NCBI GenBank assembly: GCA_030847615.1
Contig: JAUMIR010000001.1
Location: 254,203,187 to 254,267,186 of the forward strand
Reading direction: 5' to 3'
From: Gambelia wislizenii
Taxonomy: Eukaryota > Chordata > Lepidosauria > Squamata > Crotaphytidae
DNA length: 64,000 bases
A model generated the notes under the pieces. The model was given only the letters and a program-made list of their open reading frames with translations, had not been told where the DNA came from and did no database searches. Positions 22,601 through 36,000 of the stretch are shown one piece after another. Each line of letters opens with the position of its first letter. The stretch's first letter is position 1. The position numbers were made by a program, and so were the translations under genes.

Positions 22601-25600
22601 CATTTTAGCCAATACCAATGACACAGCTACAGAACTGTAGAGTTTAGAAAAGTTCTTTTGGGGGGCTGCAACTCCCAGGAGCCTTTTGCAACCCCCAATT
22701 ATAGCACTATGATTCCACTTTAAGTGCCATGGCTCCCTCCTGTGATTTGCAATTTAGCGAGGGCATTTAGAACTCTTGGCTAAAGAGCACTTTTGGTGCC
22801 CCTGACCAAACTACCAATCCAAGGATTCCATACGTTGGAACAATAGATTTATTGAATTTTAATATTTTAAATGTTTTTAAAATGTTTTAACTCTTTAAAT
22901 TGTTTGTTTTTTAAATTTCATATTTATATTTTAATGCATTTGTATTGTTTTAAATTTGTATGGCTTTAAAGTCATTGTTAGCTACCTTGAGTCCCAATAC
23001 TGGCAGAAGGCAGGGTACAAATAAATAAATAAAGGTGGTTAACGTGGAATCATAGGACTATAATTACATAGTGAGAAGGGGCTCTCAATCTACAACTCCC
23101 AGTGGCCACGCTGACTAGGGGCTTGTGAGAACTGCAGCCCAAAACAATTTTTGCAGACTCTGGTACTGCATATATTAGCTGTTGCTCCTGTCTGTATTTA
23201 ATAGCTTTACTTCCTATAAATGCACATTCATAGCTATACTTATATTTATAACTCTACATCTATATCTATCTTTCTATGTCATCTGTCTATGTATCTGTAT
23301 CACCAGGCATTTTGCAGCCTCATGTGGAAGTGAACCAGCCTATTTTTCTTCCAATGGTTAAAATCAGGAGGACTGCAAAAGAGAGAGAGACTGAAAGACT
23401 GAGAGAGATTGAGAAACCCTTTTGAGAAATTTAAATTGGATGGTACAACAAAAAAGGAAGGCAAGGAAACATAGACCAATATGGGTCCTACTGTATATGT
23501 CATCTGTAGTTGTCCTTTTGTTGTATGAGAAGGAGCAAGAAGGGACCTTTTGAGTCAGAGACAAGAAACTTATGAAGGTCAGGAGGTCTAGTTTTGTCCC
23601 CTTGGGGACTCACCAGAAACCATTCCACCTTCCCCCACTTAAACCAAAAGTGGCTCTATGATCCCTTTTGGTTTCAAACCCTACCACACCCACCCATCTC
23701 AGGAGCAATCAGATAGTATATTGTGCTCCCTGGATGTTCCCAAGAACACAATTCCCCTTGTTTTCCCTGTATATTTTGAGGTGTGTGGGGGTGGGTGGGA
23801 GGCTGCAGGAAGCTTAAAAAATGGGTAGGGGGTAGACATGCGGCCCACATGTTGCCACCCCTGCTCTAGAAAGCTAATAAATAAAATGGATAGCAGTCAA
23901 TTGCTTTTCAGGCTTTCTACTCTGTAAGAGTGGAACCTCTTCACTGTTCTTTGCAATATGAAGAATAACCTTGAGCTTTCATCACAAAGAAGGAAGGATG
24001 CACCCTTAAAAAGAATGCAAGCATGCTACACTAGGAGACAAGTCTAATTTGATACAGTGGGACTTGCCTCCTAGTAAGCATGGCTGCAAATGATCAGGTA
24101 GTATTTGGATGCTGGGGAGAGATGACATGAGGCGAGGAGGAATATGCCATGTATCTTTAGTCAAAATTCAATGTTAGAATGAAACAGAATAGTAAAAATT
24201 CAACTCTGCTGCACCTCTTCCTTTTCCTTTATATCAACAACAATTAGATCAGCATAGTTTGGGTAAACAAGTCAAGATTGGAATGAACGTTGTGCCCGCA
24301 CACACAAGCAAAGGCACAATTTAAGATCTGGGCATGTTCCAAACCAAGTAATCATAGTTTCCTGGTTCGGTTGAAATATGAAACTATAATTAATTAGAAA
24401 CTTCCTGATTCAGTCATTTCTTATGTGAAAAAAATGACCAAAGGAGCTCTGTGTGCATGCAAAAGCCTCATTCATAGCTTGGCTTTTTAACCAAGATACT
24501 GTTATTTGAAACAGTTAATCACAAAAAAGATTATGATGTTCCAGTTTACATGTGTTTATATCTGCATGTACACATGTGTGCAGATCTTAAGAACATTATG
24601 TCCTCATACATAACTGTTTTCCTACACAGTCCCACAATAAAGTGAACAATTACCATCCAGCAATATGAAACTGAGGATTTGAGTATTTCCGATCCTACCT
24701 CTTTGGGAATAATATGTTGGTCAACTCTGCCCTCCAGCTCTTGAAGCCTTGCCGCAATTGGTGTGAGTTTGGCTGTCCTCACAGTCTCGCACAGAACCTG
24801 CCGGCAGTATCTGCAGACAAATGCCATTTACAAGCCTTTCCTTTGAAATCAAAAAAGCAGCACACATGCCAGAGGCAGTGTTCTTGGATACCTTAACAGC
24901 AGGAACCCAATCAAGGGCTCAACATTTAAACCAAGCAAATCACAGCACAACTTGTAACAAGATTAATCCATTAGCACATGAGTAGATTTCACTAGGCCAC
25001 TGAGGCCCAGCAGAGACAAAACTTTCCAAATTGCTAACCATGCTTTGAAGACAGAGAGCCTGCTGTGAGCTCACATACACTTCACCTATGCTCTCACATA
25101 ACCCTCAGCAAATTCCGTCCACCAGCTCCTCCCAACATTTGCTTTAAATCAGGGTGTAATCCTATCAGACTGAAAGGGGTTTGTAAACCCCAAGTTATGA
25201 GGCACTCTACTTTATTATGAGGGCAGCTTTGGTTTAGGTTAACCATGCTTAGTTCCAGTGCAAACATCATACTACACCAAGGTTAAAGCAAAACGTGGGA
25301 AGAAAGGGAGAAACTGCAGTGAGAGAGGAAAAGAATGAGGCAGCAGGAGTGTAAAAGTCTTTGTACACCCTTGTTCTCTGCATTGGCTTGAATATCAGGA
25401 GTACTGGGCCACTAGCACCACAACTTGCATAAATCCTCAAAAACTGGAATTTATTAAAGAGCCAAAGAGCTCAATGGCAATTAAAAAAACTGAAATAGTT
25501 ATTATAGGATGAGCTTTTGTGGATTTTAGACCAACCTGTTTGCTTCCTTCAAGCTCAAAGTATGATTGTGAACTTGTTTTACTTACACACACACACACAC

Positions 25601-27002
25601 ACACACACACCTACCTCTTGAAAACATTGCTTTCTGGCTTACAACTCCCAGAATCCCCACGTCACTGAACTATCAGCCTGCTGGTGGGTGCTGTACTCCA
25701 ACAAGTAACTTTTGCCATCTTTGTGTGTACATACTCTTCCATTCTTTCTTTCCTCCCCCTTATTCTCCCCCCCTTTCCTATCACACACACGCAAACATAC
25801 CTGAGTTGTTCTATTTTCACATGTGTTACTGGGCCTTTTCCAAGAACTTGATCCATCTCTCTGTAAAGCTTTTGCTGAACTTCTGTTGAGGTTGTCAAGA
25901 AGTAAACTGCCCAGGTGCACACTGTAATTTAAAAAAAACCCAACCACACACACAGCGTTGGAGAAGACAAAATAATATGTTTGGTCAGCAACTTTCCCCC
26001 TGCAATTCACAATTCCTGTACTCTAGCTTAAAAAGCTAACTAATTTTTAAAAAAACCAAAGTAAGCTGTACAGATCATATGAAGCAAAGAGGAAGCAGCT
26101 GTTTGGTGGGTTTTGAGGATATGAGAATATACATTTGCAAAAGCCAGGAGAAGATTTTAAAAGGCTGAACACTCTTTTGAAGTAATGCTGCCACTCTTCA
26201 ATTATATCATGCTTTTCTCCCGTTAAGTGCTCAATGTGCTTCACATATGTTGTTACCTCAGCCATGCTGTAAAGTAGGCTAGTATCATCCTTGTGTTAGA
26301 GAGGAGGCCTGAGAGGCCAATGTTTGTCTAAAACTATCCAGGTCAGTTTAAAGCTAAGCCTAGATTTGAATGGGAGAGGTCTAGCTCACAATCACAGTAA
26401 CAAGCCAGCTTCTGAAGGAGGGAGATTCTCAAAAGAAAATTCCATCATGTGACAGACAGACACAACCACACACATCCTCCATCCATCCTTTCTTGGATCC
26501 CATCTTGGGAGAAAGGCAGCATATTAAACAAACAAACAAACAAACAAACAAACAAGCATCTCATACTCCTCCCATCCCACTCTTTTCACAGACACACAAA
26601 CAAGCATCCCATTCACCGACTAATGCTCTCTCACATACACCCAGCCATTTATACAATCACTTTTCCCTCCCCACTCCCTCTTCCTTCTCCAGCTGACCTT
26701 TTCCCCCAACAACTGGGCTAAGAAAACAAAATTCCCACTGGCACCAAAGGGGTCTCCCCTCACCTCCCACTAAGCCATTTAACTGCTACATGTAGAAACA
26801 TATGGGAAGGAATCTCTCAAATGCTCCTCCCCCAAATCATGCCCTTCTAACACACATAGCAATTAGGCTTTGAATTAATACAAACTGAACCTTTTTTTGC
26901 TCCTAAAACTGATTAGTGGGGTGGGAATATTTTCTCATGGTGTAAACAATAATATCTTATCCAAGATCCTCCATTATATTCTAATCACTTCAGGATCTTG
27001 AA

Positions 27003-27035
<33 letters not shown>

Positions 27036-30000
27036 ATTTTGTGTGTTGTCTGAAACTGTTGTTCCATAAACAGAAGGTGCTACCATTCATGGAAAGAGTG
27101 TTAAAGGAAAGATTGTTGCTGTGTGCCTTCAAGTCATTTCCGACTTATGGTGAATCTATTACAAGGTTTTCTTGACAAGATTTGTTCAGAGGGGACTTGT
27201 CGTTGCCTTCCTCTAAGGCTGAGAGTGAGTGACTTGCCTAATATCACCTAGTGGGTTTCCAAGGCTGAGAGGGGATTTGAACCCTGTTCTCCACAGTCAT
27301 AGTCCAGTGCTCAAACCATGCTGGCTTTCATGGTTAGAATACAAGATATATAATACATAGACTGAAGGCAACACAGACTAAAAGTCTCTACCCCTCCCCC
27401 TGAATATAGTTAAATATAAAGCTATTTAACTGTGGTGACTTTTATGGGGAAACTTTGTGGAGGGAATAAGAGCAAACAAATATACAACTGAAACACCATG
27501 GGTTAGCCCCAACGCTACATGCAGCTGCAGGATCAAAACACCTTCTCTGCAGGGTTTTCCCAGCCCTCCAGAACTGACTTTAAAGGCCCACAGAGGGAGC
27601 AGGGAGATGGATAATCCCTCTGCTCTCAAGAGGGATACCGAAGGATTGTGAGCTGAAGGAGGAATGTCTCCTGTCACTGGTCTTCTATAAATTGATCCCA
27701 ACAGGGGTGGAAATCACACAGCTCTCCAGATGCTGGATTGTAATTCACAAGATTCTTCATGCTGACTACGGCTGCTGAGAGTTGTAGCCTGTCGACACCT
27801 GGAGAGCAGCACAATTCCTCTCAGCGCTGTACTAGAAGGTAATCTCAAGGAGGTCAGTGATATATGAATTCATGTCTTTGGAAACCCTATTGCCTAGGAT
27901 GTGAGCAGAAGTTCCTGAAAAAAATAGGTAGTGCTAAACACAGGGTCCCTCCATTCATTTTCCATGGCTGTTTTGACAAGGACAAAAAACAAAAACAAAG
28001 GGCCTGCTTTACAAAGGACCTCACACCATTCTAATTAAGGTAATCCTTCCACATTCCATTTCCATTTTATCTATCACACTCATATACTATACAACCTCAG
28101 TGTGCTGTACATGGGATTTTCCCATTTCCTTCTCCTGACAACCTTGTAAGGCAAATAATTAGGCTACTGATAATAGTGGCCCAAGGTCACGCAGTAAAGC
28201 TTCACAACTAAGCAAGGAGGGTTTGAACCAAAATCTTCCTAATTCTAATTCACCTGCAATAGTACCCCAATGTAGCTCACCTACACTGATGCCAAACTAC
28301 ATCCTGTGAGCAACCACCCATATTTCCATTGGCATTTTGCTTTTTCCAGAGTCCCATCCTTTCAAGTCTTAATGGATGCCATAAATTTACATGAATGTGA
28401 AGTTGAAGGCTTTCATGGCCCGCAGCCATAGATTTTCCTTGGGTTTTTTTTTTTTTGGGCTGTGAGGCCATGTTCTAAAATAGTTTATTTCTGACGTTTC
28501 GCCTGCATCTGTGGCTGGCATCTTCAGAGAATGGTTGGGTAGGAGTGTGTGTGTGTGTGGGGGGGTTATATACTGTGAACCCCTGTTGGAGAGGATATGT
28601 AAATTTGTGTATTTGAATGGCTAGTTTCTGGGTATAGAAATGCAAGGCTCATTAGTGTCTGTTTGGCTAATGGTTGGCTAATGGTCCATCGTCTGCTGGA
28701 AATCCCCGTCCCTGGGTGGAGTTCATTTGCAAATGTTGAGTTTTGATTTTAGTGTTTTTCAGGACTGGCAGCCAGGTTTTGTTTACTTTTAGGGTTTCTT
28801 CTTTCCTGTTGAAGTTGTCCAGGTGTCTGTGAATTTCAATAGTTTCTCTGTGCATTCTGACATGATAGTTGTTGGCCTGGTCCAGAATTTTGGTGTTTTT
28901 AAATAACATTTTGTGTCCAGGTTGGTTTATAACATGTTCTGCTACTGCTGATTTTTCTGGCTGGCCCAGTCTGCAGTGTCTCTCATGTTCCTTGATTTGT
29001 GTTTGCACACTGCGTTTAGTGGTCCCTATGTAAACTTGTACACAACTGCATGGTATGCGGTAAACTCCTGCAGCCGTGAGAGGGTCTCTTTTGTCCTCCA
29101 CTGAGCGTAGCATTTCTTGGATTTTCTTGGTTGGTCTGTAGACTGTTTGGAGGTTGTATTTCCTCATCAGTTTCCCTATTCTGGTGTGGCTCCTTTGATG
29201 AATGGTAATTTACATGAACTTTCCCCTTTGCTCTACTTTAGGGGAAGGGAACACCCTTGGCATTCCAGAGGTTGACACTGTTCCGAACATAACTCAATAC
29301 TAGCCAGGATGGTTAGGGCTGATGGAAACCCAAGTTCATCTGGAGGCTCACAGGTTCCGAAGTCCAGTTCTACTTGGTTGAGGCAAAATGACTACTTTTT
29401 GCTCAGAAGCACCATTTCCCACTCCACTTTTGCCTTTTACCGAGCCAAGTTTTTAAAAATGGTTTAAAACAGGCAACCATGAACATTCTTAACTCTGATG
29501 GGCCAGCAGTACAAGATATGACAACCCCCAGAGTCATGGGTCTCAGAAGACAGCATATTTCATATAGGCAATAGGAAAATTACCAGATACTTTTCTGATG
29601 CTCCCTGCTTTCCACAAGTCACTAAACAGCTGGGGGTGGGGGTAAAAGAGGCCCAGGTTAGCCTCATTCAGGGGAAATAAAAATTTCTTCCATTAGAATT
29701 CTCATTGGGATCAAAAATAAAGGTAAATCCTAACCAATACCCTCAATACACTTGAATTCTCACTAAGGTTAGAAAAATCAACTCACACAATACATGTGTT
29801 TTAAATCCTAGTGTATGAGGGTTCAGGTGCTAGGGCTGTACAAATGCAAGATGCACAAAAGTCAAATTATCCATTATAATGTAAAAACACAAAAACTAAG
29901 ATCAACTAAACTATTGAAAGTTGAGCTTTCACAGGCACTAGCATACATCTGTCCATTGCATCCTGCTTTATGTACTTACATTTAGCAGTGATTATGGACC

Positions 30001-33000
30001 CCGCCAGGGAGAATATCATTGTGTCTTCCAAAATCTAGGAAACAAAATCTGGTTCAGAGAGATGGAATTGGTAACTATCTCATATTCCCACCAAATATCT
30101 TGACTGAGAGGGAGCAGGGAGAAAATAGCAGATGACAAGTTACTGCTAAATCTGATTGCTATGCCATTAGGATATTAAATATATTTTAGGTACAGTAGCA
30201 TCCCCGTATCCGCTGATTCACCATCCTCTGATTCAGTTATTCGTGGTTGGCGATGGGGGGAGGGGTAGAATCATAGAATTGCAGAGTTGGAAGAGACCAC
30301 GAGGACCATCCAGGCCAACCCCCAGCCACGCAGGAAATCACGATCAAAGCATCCCCGACAGATGGCCATCCAGCCTCTGTTTAAAGACCTCCAAGGAAGG
30401 AGACCCCACCATGCTCCGAGATGGGGGAGGGAGGGGGGAGGGAGGGGAGGAGGAGAGCTCGAGATGCTTCTGCCTACCAGGGAGGGCTCTGGACAGCATG
30501 CGTCACAGTAATGCACCCCACAAGCAAGACACTGGGCCCTTGCTGTGAAAGGGACCAGGGAGTCATTTGATGGGGGGGAAGGGTCCAGACGGGAGATGCA
30601 GAGGGTGCAGGCAGAGGTGGTCCAGGAGGGTGCGTGGGCTTGGGAGGGTGTTGGCCTACCAGGCGGAAGGGAGAAACCACCACCACCTCACCCAAGACAC
30701 CAGAAGCAGGCGGACTGGGCCCATCTGAAAGTCCAGAAGGGGCTGAGTCTGCAGGCTTGGGTGGGAGGAGGGCTCCAGGGGAGCGGACACTTTGGACAGA
30801 CACTCTCACCTACTGGGTGCAGCACGGTAGTGGTGGTGGGTGGATGGGGAAGGGAGGGAGGAGGAGAGATTGTCTCCCTTCTCCCTTCCCCATGGGGTGT
30901 TCTGGCAGTGCAGAGGAGGTGGCGGGGATGGATGGGGGAGGGAAGTCCAGCGTTTGCTGTTATCTGCAGATTTCAGTATCCGTGGGGGGGGGGAATCAAT
31001 CCCTCGTGGATATGGGGGTGCTACTGTATATAACAGTGCAAAAGGAGGGTTACAGCTGAACATTAAGAAAACAAAAATAATGATCACATATGATTTACAA
31101 TACTTTAAAGCAGATAACAAAGACATTCAAATAGTTAAAGATCTTCTATACCTTGGCTCAGTCATAAATCAAAATGAGGTTGTTGTCATAAAATCTGAAG
31201 ACAATTGATTTGGAAAGGCAGCTATGAAATACCTAGATGGTATCCTCGAGTGTAAACATATATAATTAAATATCAAAGTCAGGATCAACCATGCCGTAAT
31301 ATTTTTTCTGTGCTTGGTTGTAAAAGAGGGACAGTGAAAAAAGTTGACAGGAAAAGAGTAAACTCAAATGTGATGTTTGATGAGAAGCACTATGGATACC
31401 ACAGTCTGCCAAAAAACCCCAAATGAATGTGTGCTAGAGTAAATGCACTCCCAACCACTGTGAAAATCTGGAAATCAGGTTTAGGGTTGTATCCAGGAAT
31501 TCTCTTGAACTGTGAACCTGTGATTTTCAGGAGAGAAGCTAAATGCATCCAGCATACACTGAGTCTACGTTTCTTGTCTTACCTTTTGACTGGCCAAGAA
31601 CACTTCTGTCTTGTCTAGATTGACCATGCATCCACACTGTATAAATAATGCAATTTGATACCACTTTTAAGTGCTGTAGCACCATCCTATGGAATCTTGG
31701 GATTTGTAGTTTTACAAGGTCTTTACCCTTCTCTGCCAAAGCATGCTGGTGCATCATAAAACTACAAATCCAAGGCTTCTGTAGGATAGAGCCATGGCAG
31801 TTAAAGAGGTGTGAAACTGCATTATTTCTACAGTGTAGATGCACCCTAAGTTTCAATTTGTTCTCCCTCATTACAGATTATTACTGATTATTATGCATTA
31901 CTGATACCAGACACTGGTTTAGAACCAAAACAGCTTTCTCAGATTTAGATAAAATGGAATAAAAGATATATGGGAGCCATTAACATATTGGTGGCACTTA
32001 TCTTCAAAGGAGGACCTCAATAATATTTCATGTAAATATTAAATATTACACAGGACAAGACAAAGCCCTGCAGTGAACAGGAATCACCTAGTACCACTTT
32101 CTGAACTTGTCCTTCCAGGGAGGACTAAAGCTAAGGCATAACAATGGATCCAAATACCTTTCTGAAGAGGTAGCTCACACTATCAAAGCTACTGAGAGAT
32201 ACAACCAAATCCTCCCCCTCATACAGTTCTCACATGGTTATCCACCAAGGAGATCCACCTTTCACATGACAACCATTGTTTGGTAGTTTCCCAAGTTTTG
32301 TACAGGTTTCTTTCCCTTTCCAAAAAGCCGAAATGACTCTCCAAATGGTCAATGGTTGAAAGTAGGTGATTTAAACTAAAATAAGATGGTGTTTTTGGTT
32401 CTACCCTTTCTGTCTCTGGCCCCGACCACTACTGGAATGAATCTCCCAGAACTTCCCTGAAATTGAATTTGTCCCTTGGGTTTAAAGAGGTCCCTATCCC
32501 TTGGGATAAAGTATCCCAAGGATATCAGAAATCAGAATGATAAGTCACAGGGCTTGTCTAGATGGGCTATTTACCCCATCTTACCCCTGTCTTGGAGCCC
32601 TGCAGTCCATATGACACAGGGCTTTTGCCCTGTTTTACCCTGAGCAGTCCTGATGACGCCCAGGGCAAAGATGGGGTAAAGCCCGTTAAGCTGAATTATT
32701 TTAACACCTGGGGAAACCCATCTCATTTGGAAAAAAATGGATAGGGCCAGCCATGCAGGAACGCAAGAATCCATAGCTGCAAGTTGGCCGTATCTGCAGC
32801 CACCGCCACTGGTGTCTCTCTGAAGCCAGGAAGGAGGCCCTCAGCTTGTGATCAAGGACCCCTGCATGTGACCAGCCATGATCACATGTTAATGACCTTC
32901 TTCCTGGCTTCAGAGAGACCCCAACAGTGGCAGTGGCTGCAGATATGGGCCAGCACGCAGGTGTGGACTCCATCACATTTCATGTCAGAGTGCGAGGGAA

Positions 33001-36000
33001 CAGGCCTGATCTGGGGCCAGAATACACTGGTGGGAAGCCAGCATATTCTGACAGGTCTAGACAAACCCACAGCTCCCCACCCCTCTCTGTGTATACAGAA
33101 ATTCTCTCTGAGCTAGAAGAAGAGAAAATAAATACTCAAGCAAGGAAAAAGATTAGATCAAACAAAATACAATGTAGACAATTAAGTACATCTAATCCGC
33201 CAAGATGCAATTAGGAGCAAATCTAGTGGGAACTCCATTAACAGTTAATTACACAACAGATGTGGATACCTGCTTGTCACTCAGGTTCCCCTGCAGTAGC
33301 GAATCTATGAAGATGTACCGGTTCAAGCTCTTTCCCTGTCGCTCTTTTATGACTTTCTTCAAGACCAACTCCATCTCCATCAGAGCTTTAAGAAGAGGAA
33401 AGAATTCATATTCATCATTCAACAAGAAGGTGCAGTTCTGAAAAACCATTTCAGTTCCCCATACAAGGCCTCTTTCCACATGAGGATTGCTGATAGGTGG
33501 AAGGGCAACCCATAGACCTTTCACCACAGCCCTATTCAGGGTTGGGAAAGGTTTTTTTTTTTGTTTGTTTGTTTTAGTAATGCTCCCAGAATCACTCAGC
33601 CAGCATGGCTACTATCTGTGCTGCCTAGGGAATTCTGGGAGTTGCAGTTCAAGGCCTAAATCAGGGATGGGGAACCTTTGGCCTTCTAGATGTTTTGGAC
33701 TTCAACTCCAACAAGTCATCTAGCATGGCCAATGGTGTGGAATTATGGGAATTGTGGTCCAAAACATCTAGAAGGCCAAAGGTTCCCCACCCTTGGCCTA
33801 AATCAAATTGTTGGTCCCAACTAGAGTAGACCCACTGAATTACCTGGAACTTGTGTACATTTCATTGATTCCATCAGTCTACTCTAGTTGAGACTAACAA
33901 GGGAATTTAGACCCCGCAAAGTAACTTTTCCAAGCTCTGGGCCTATCCACATCTTCCCCATCCAAATGTACTGTGTATAGAGCATGTGTGCAGCAGGAAT
34001 GGAAACTGTGCAGTCTTCCAGATGTTGGACTTCTGCTCTCAGCAACCCTGCTATCCAGATGTTGAGCCTCTAATTCCCATCAGCCTTAGCAAGCATGGTT
34101 AGGGGCTGTTAAAACTGCAGTCTAAATCATCCAGAAAGCCCAAAAGTCCCCTTTCTCTGGTTTACATATTGGGAAGGACAAAAATATAACATGCAATTTT
34201 TAAGTACTTAAAAGATGGACAATGATGTATCTCAGCCATGTGTACTTTTCCAGTAGATATGTGGATCTACTTTGATTGCAACCCACAGAAAACAGTAGCA
34301 TAGCATGTAGAGTAGCTCTAAACGCTTCCCTCTTGAGAGGACCTGGTAACTTTCATATCTCTTTCTTTTATCTCCCAACATGGCTATATGGAGAATGGCT
34401 GATGGACAGGTAGAAGTGCCTAGTATTGAATGAATGAATTTCTTTATTGTGGTCATAGACCAAAACAAATAAATAAAAGTACAATAATGCAGGTAACAGA
34501 TTAAAACATTTAAAACCATCCTTTCAGGGTATACGCCCTCATTAAACCAAGACAAATTTTATATTACTGGTCCTCTTTGTCTGATTTTAATCGCTGCTAC
34601 ACAGAATCTAGCTACATTGTATGATATATTAAAATTGATATCTGAGAGCAGCAAAGAAGTATAAAAAGAGTCAGTATGACCTTGATATTTACACAGTAAA
34701 GGTGATATACATCTTAATTAGATTTCTTTATAAAATAAACACTTAAGAAGAACATGTTCTGTTGTTTCTACCTGCCCAGAATCACAGGGGCATCTGTCAG
34801 CAAAAGGAATCTTCATATATTGACCTTCAAGAATGGCTGAAGGTAAAGCATGACATCTTGCTAAGGTAAAAGCCCTCCTGTGGTTGGGTGCCTAGTAGTT
34901 AAGCATACAGTAGCACCCCTGCATTCCTGGGGGATTGGTTCAAGGGCCCCACGTGGATGGTGAATTCAGCAGATAATAGCGAACGCCCTAGAGGAGGAGG
35001 AAGGGAGGGAGAGAGGCTCGTGGCTGAGGTCGCTGCCGCAACCCAACCCGCCTAGGCCGCAGCCTCCCAGGCCTCCGCGGCGACCGCCACCACTGCCACC
35101 ATTGTGGCCTCCACCGTGCGCATTGCCACTGCTTTACCCCTTGCCGCCATGGCCTCCCAGGCTGTCACCACCACCACCTCTGCCTCCACGGCTGCCCAGG
35201 CCTCCGCCACCACCGTGCACCTTGCCACTGGTTTCCCCCTGCTGCTGCTGCCACCACTGCGTGCCTCACCACCACTTACCCCCCGTTGCCACCACCACCG
35301 TGTGCCTTGCTGCCGACCACCCCTGCTGCTGCCGTCACCGCACACCGTGCCACTGCTTTCCCTTCTGCTGCTGCAGCCTCCGAGGCCTCCGCCACTGCCA
35401 CCACCACCGCGTGCCCCACCACTGCAACTGGAGCCATCCCCTCCCTCCCTGTCCACCCCACCCCCGCTGTTGCCATCCGTAAATAATTGAAACAGCAGAT
35501 GGCGAATCAGAGGATGCAGGGGTGCTACTGTATCCCAAATTTAGATGCCTTTCAGCAAGCATTGTCAGAGGTCTGAGCATTATTTGACAGTACCTTTACT
35601 AGAGCCAGTGTGGTATAGCAGTATGAAAGTTGGAAGGTGACTGGGGTTCAAATCTCCACTTGGCTGTGGGGAAATCACACTCTCTCAACCCAAGAGGCAA
35701 ACCTCCTCTAAAGAAATCTCGCCAAGAAAACCCAATGGCAGGTTCACAATAAATTGGAGTCAACAACAACAAATCTCAATTTAAGAACAGATTGTTTACT
35801 GCATCCTAAAGACACTCTTACCCTGGCATTTCAGGGATCCTTTGAAAATGGAAACCTTCCATATGCTTTCAGTTTCTAGAAATCATCAGTACCGCCAGGG
35901 ACTATCTTAAAAGGCCTAGAACAAGGATGGGAATTATACAGCCCTCCAGATGTTGCTAGACTGCCACTCCCAGCATTCTTTACTACATCAGGAAGTCTGC

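Noticed and set aside
25639..26010. 123-codon minus ORF overlapping a CYP20A1 exon
   Set aside because: Wrong frame relative to the exon chain; the exon at 25801-25921 is read in the neighbouring frame.
30243..31208. Several 100-160-codon frames
   Set aside because: They cross TIRs, a CR1 fragment and purine runs of the MITE at 30191-31028.
35052..35490. Overlapping long frames (Gly/Ala-rich on one strand, Pro/His/Cys-rich on the other)
   Set aside because: Imperfect trinucleotide-type expansion inside the MITE at 34906-35532; no start context, no splice sites, no domain.
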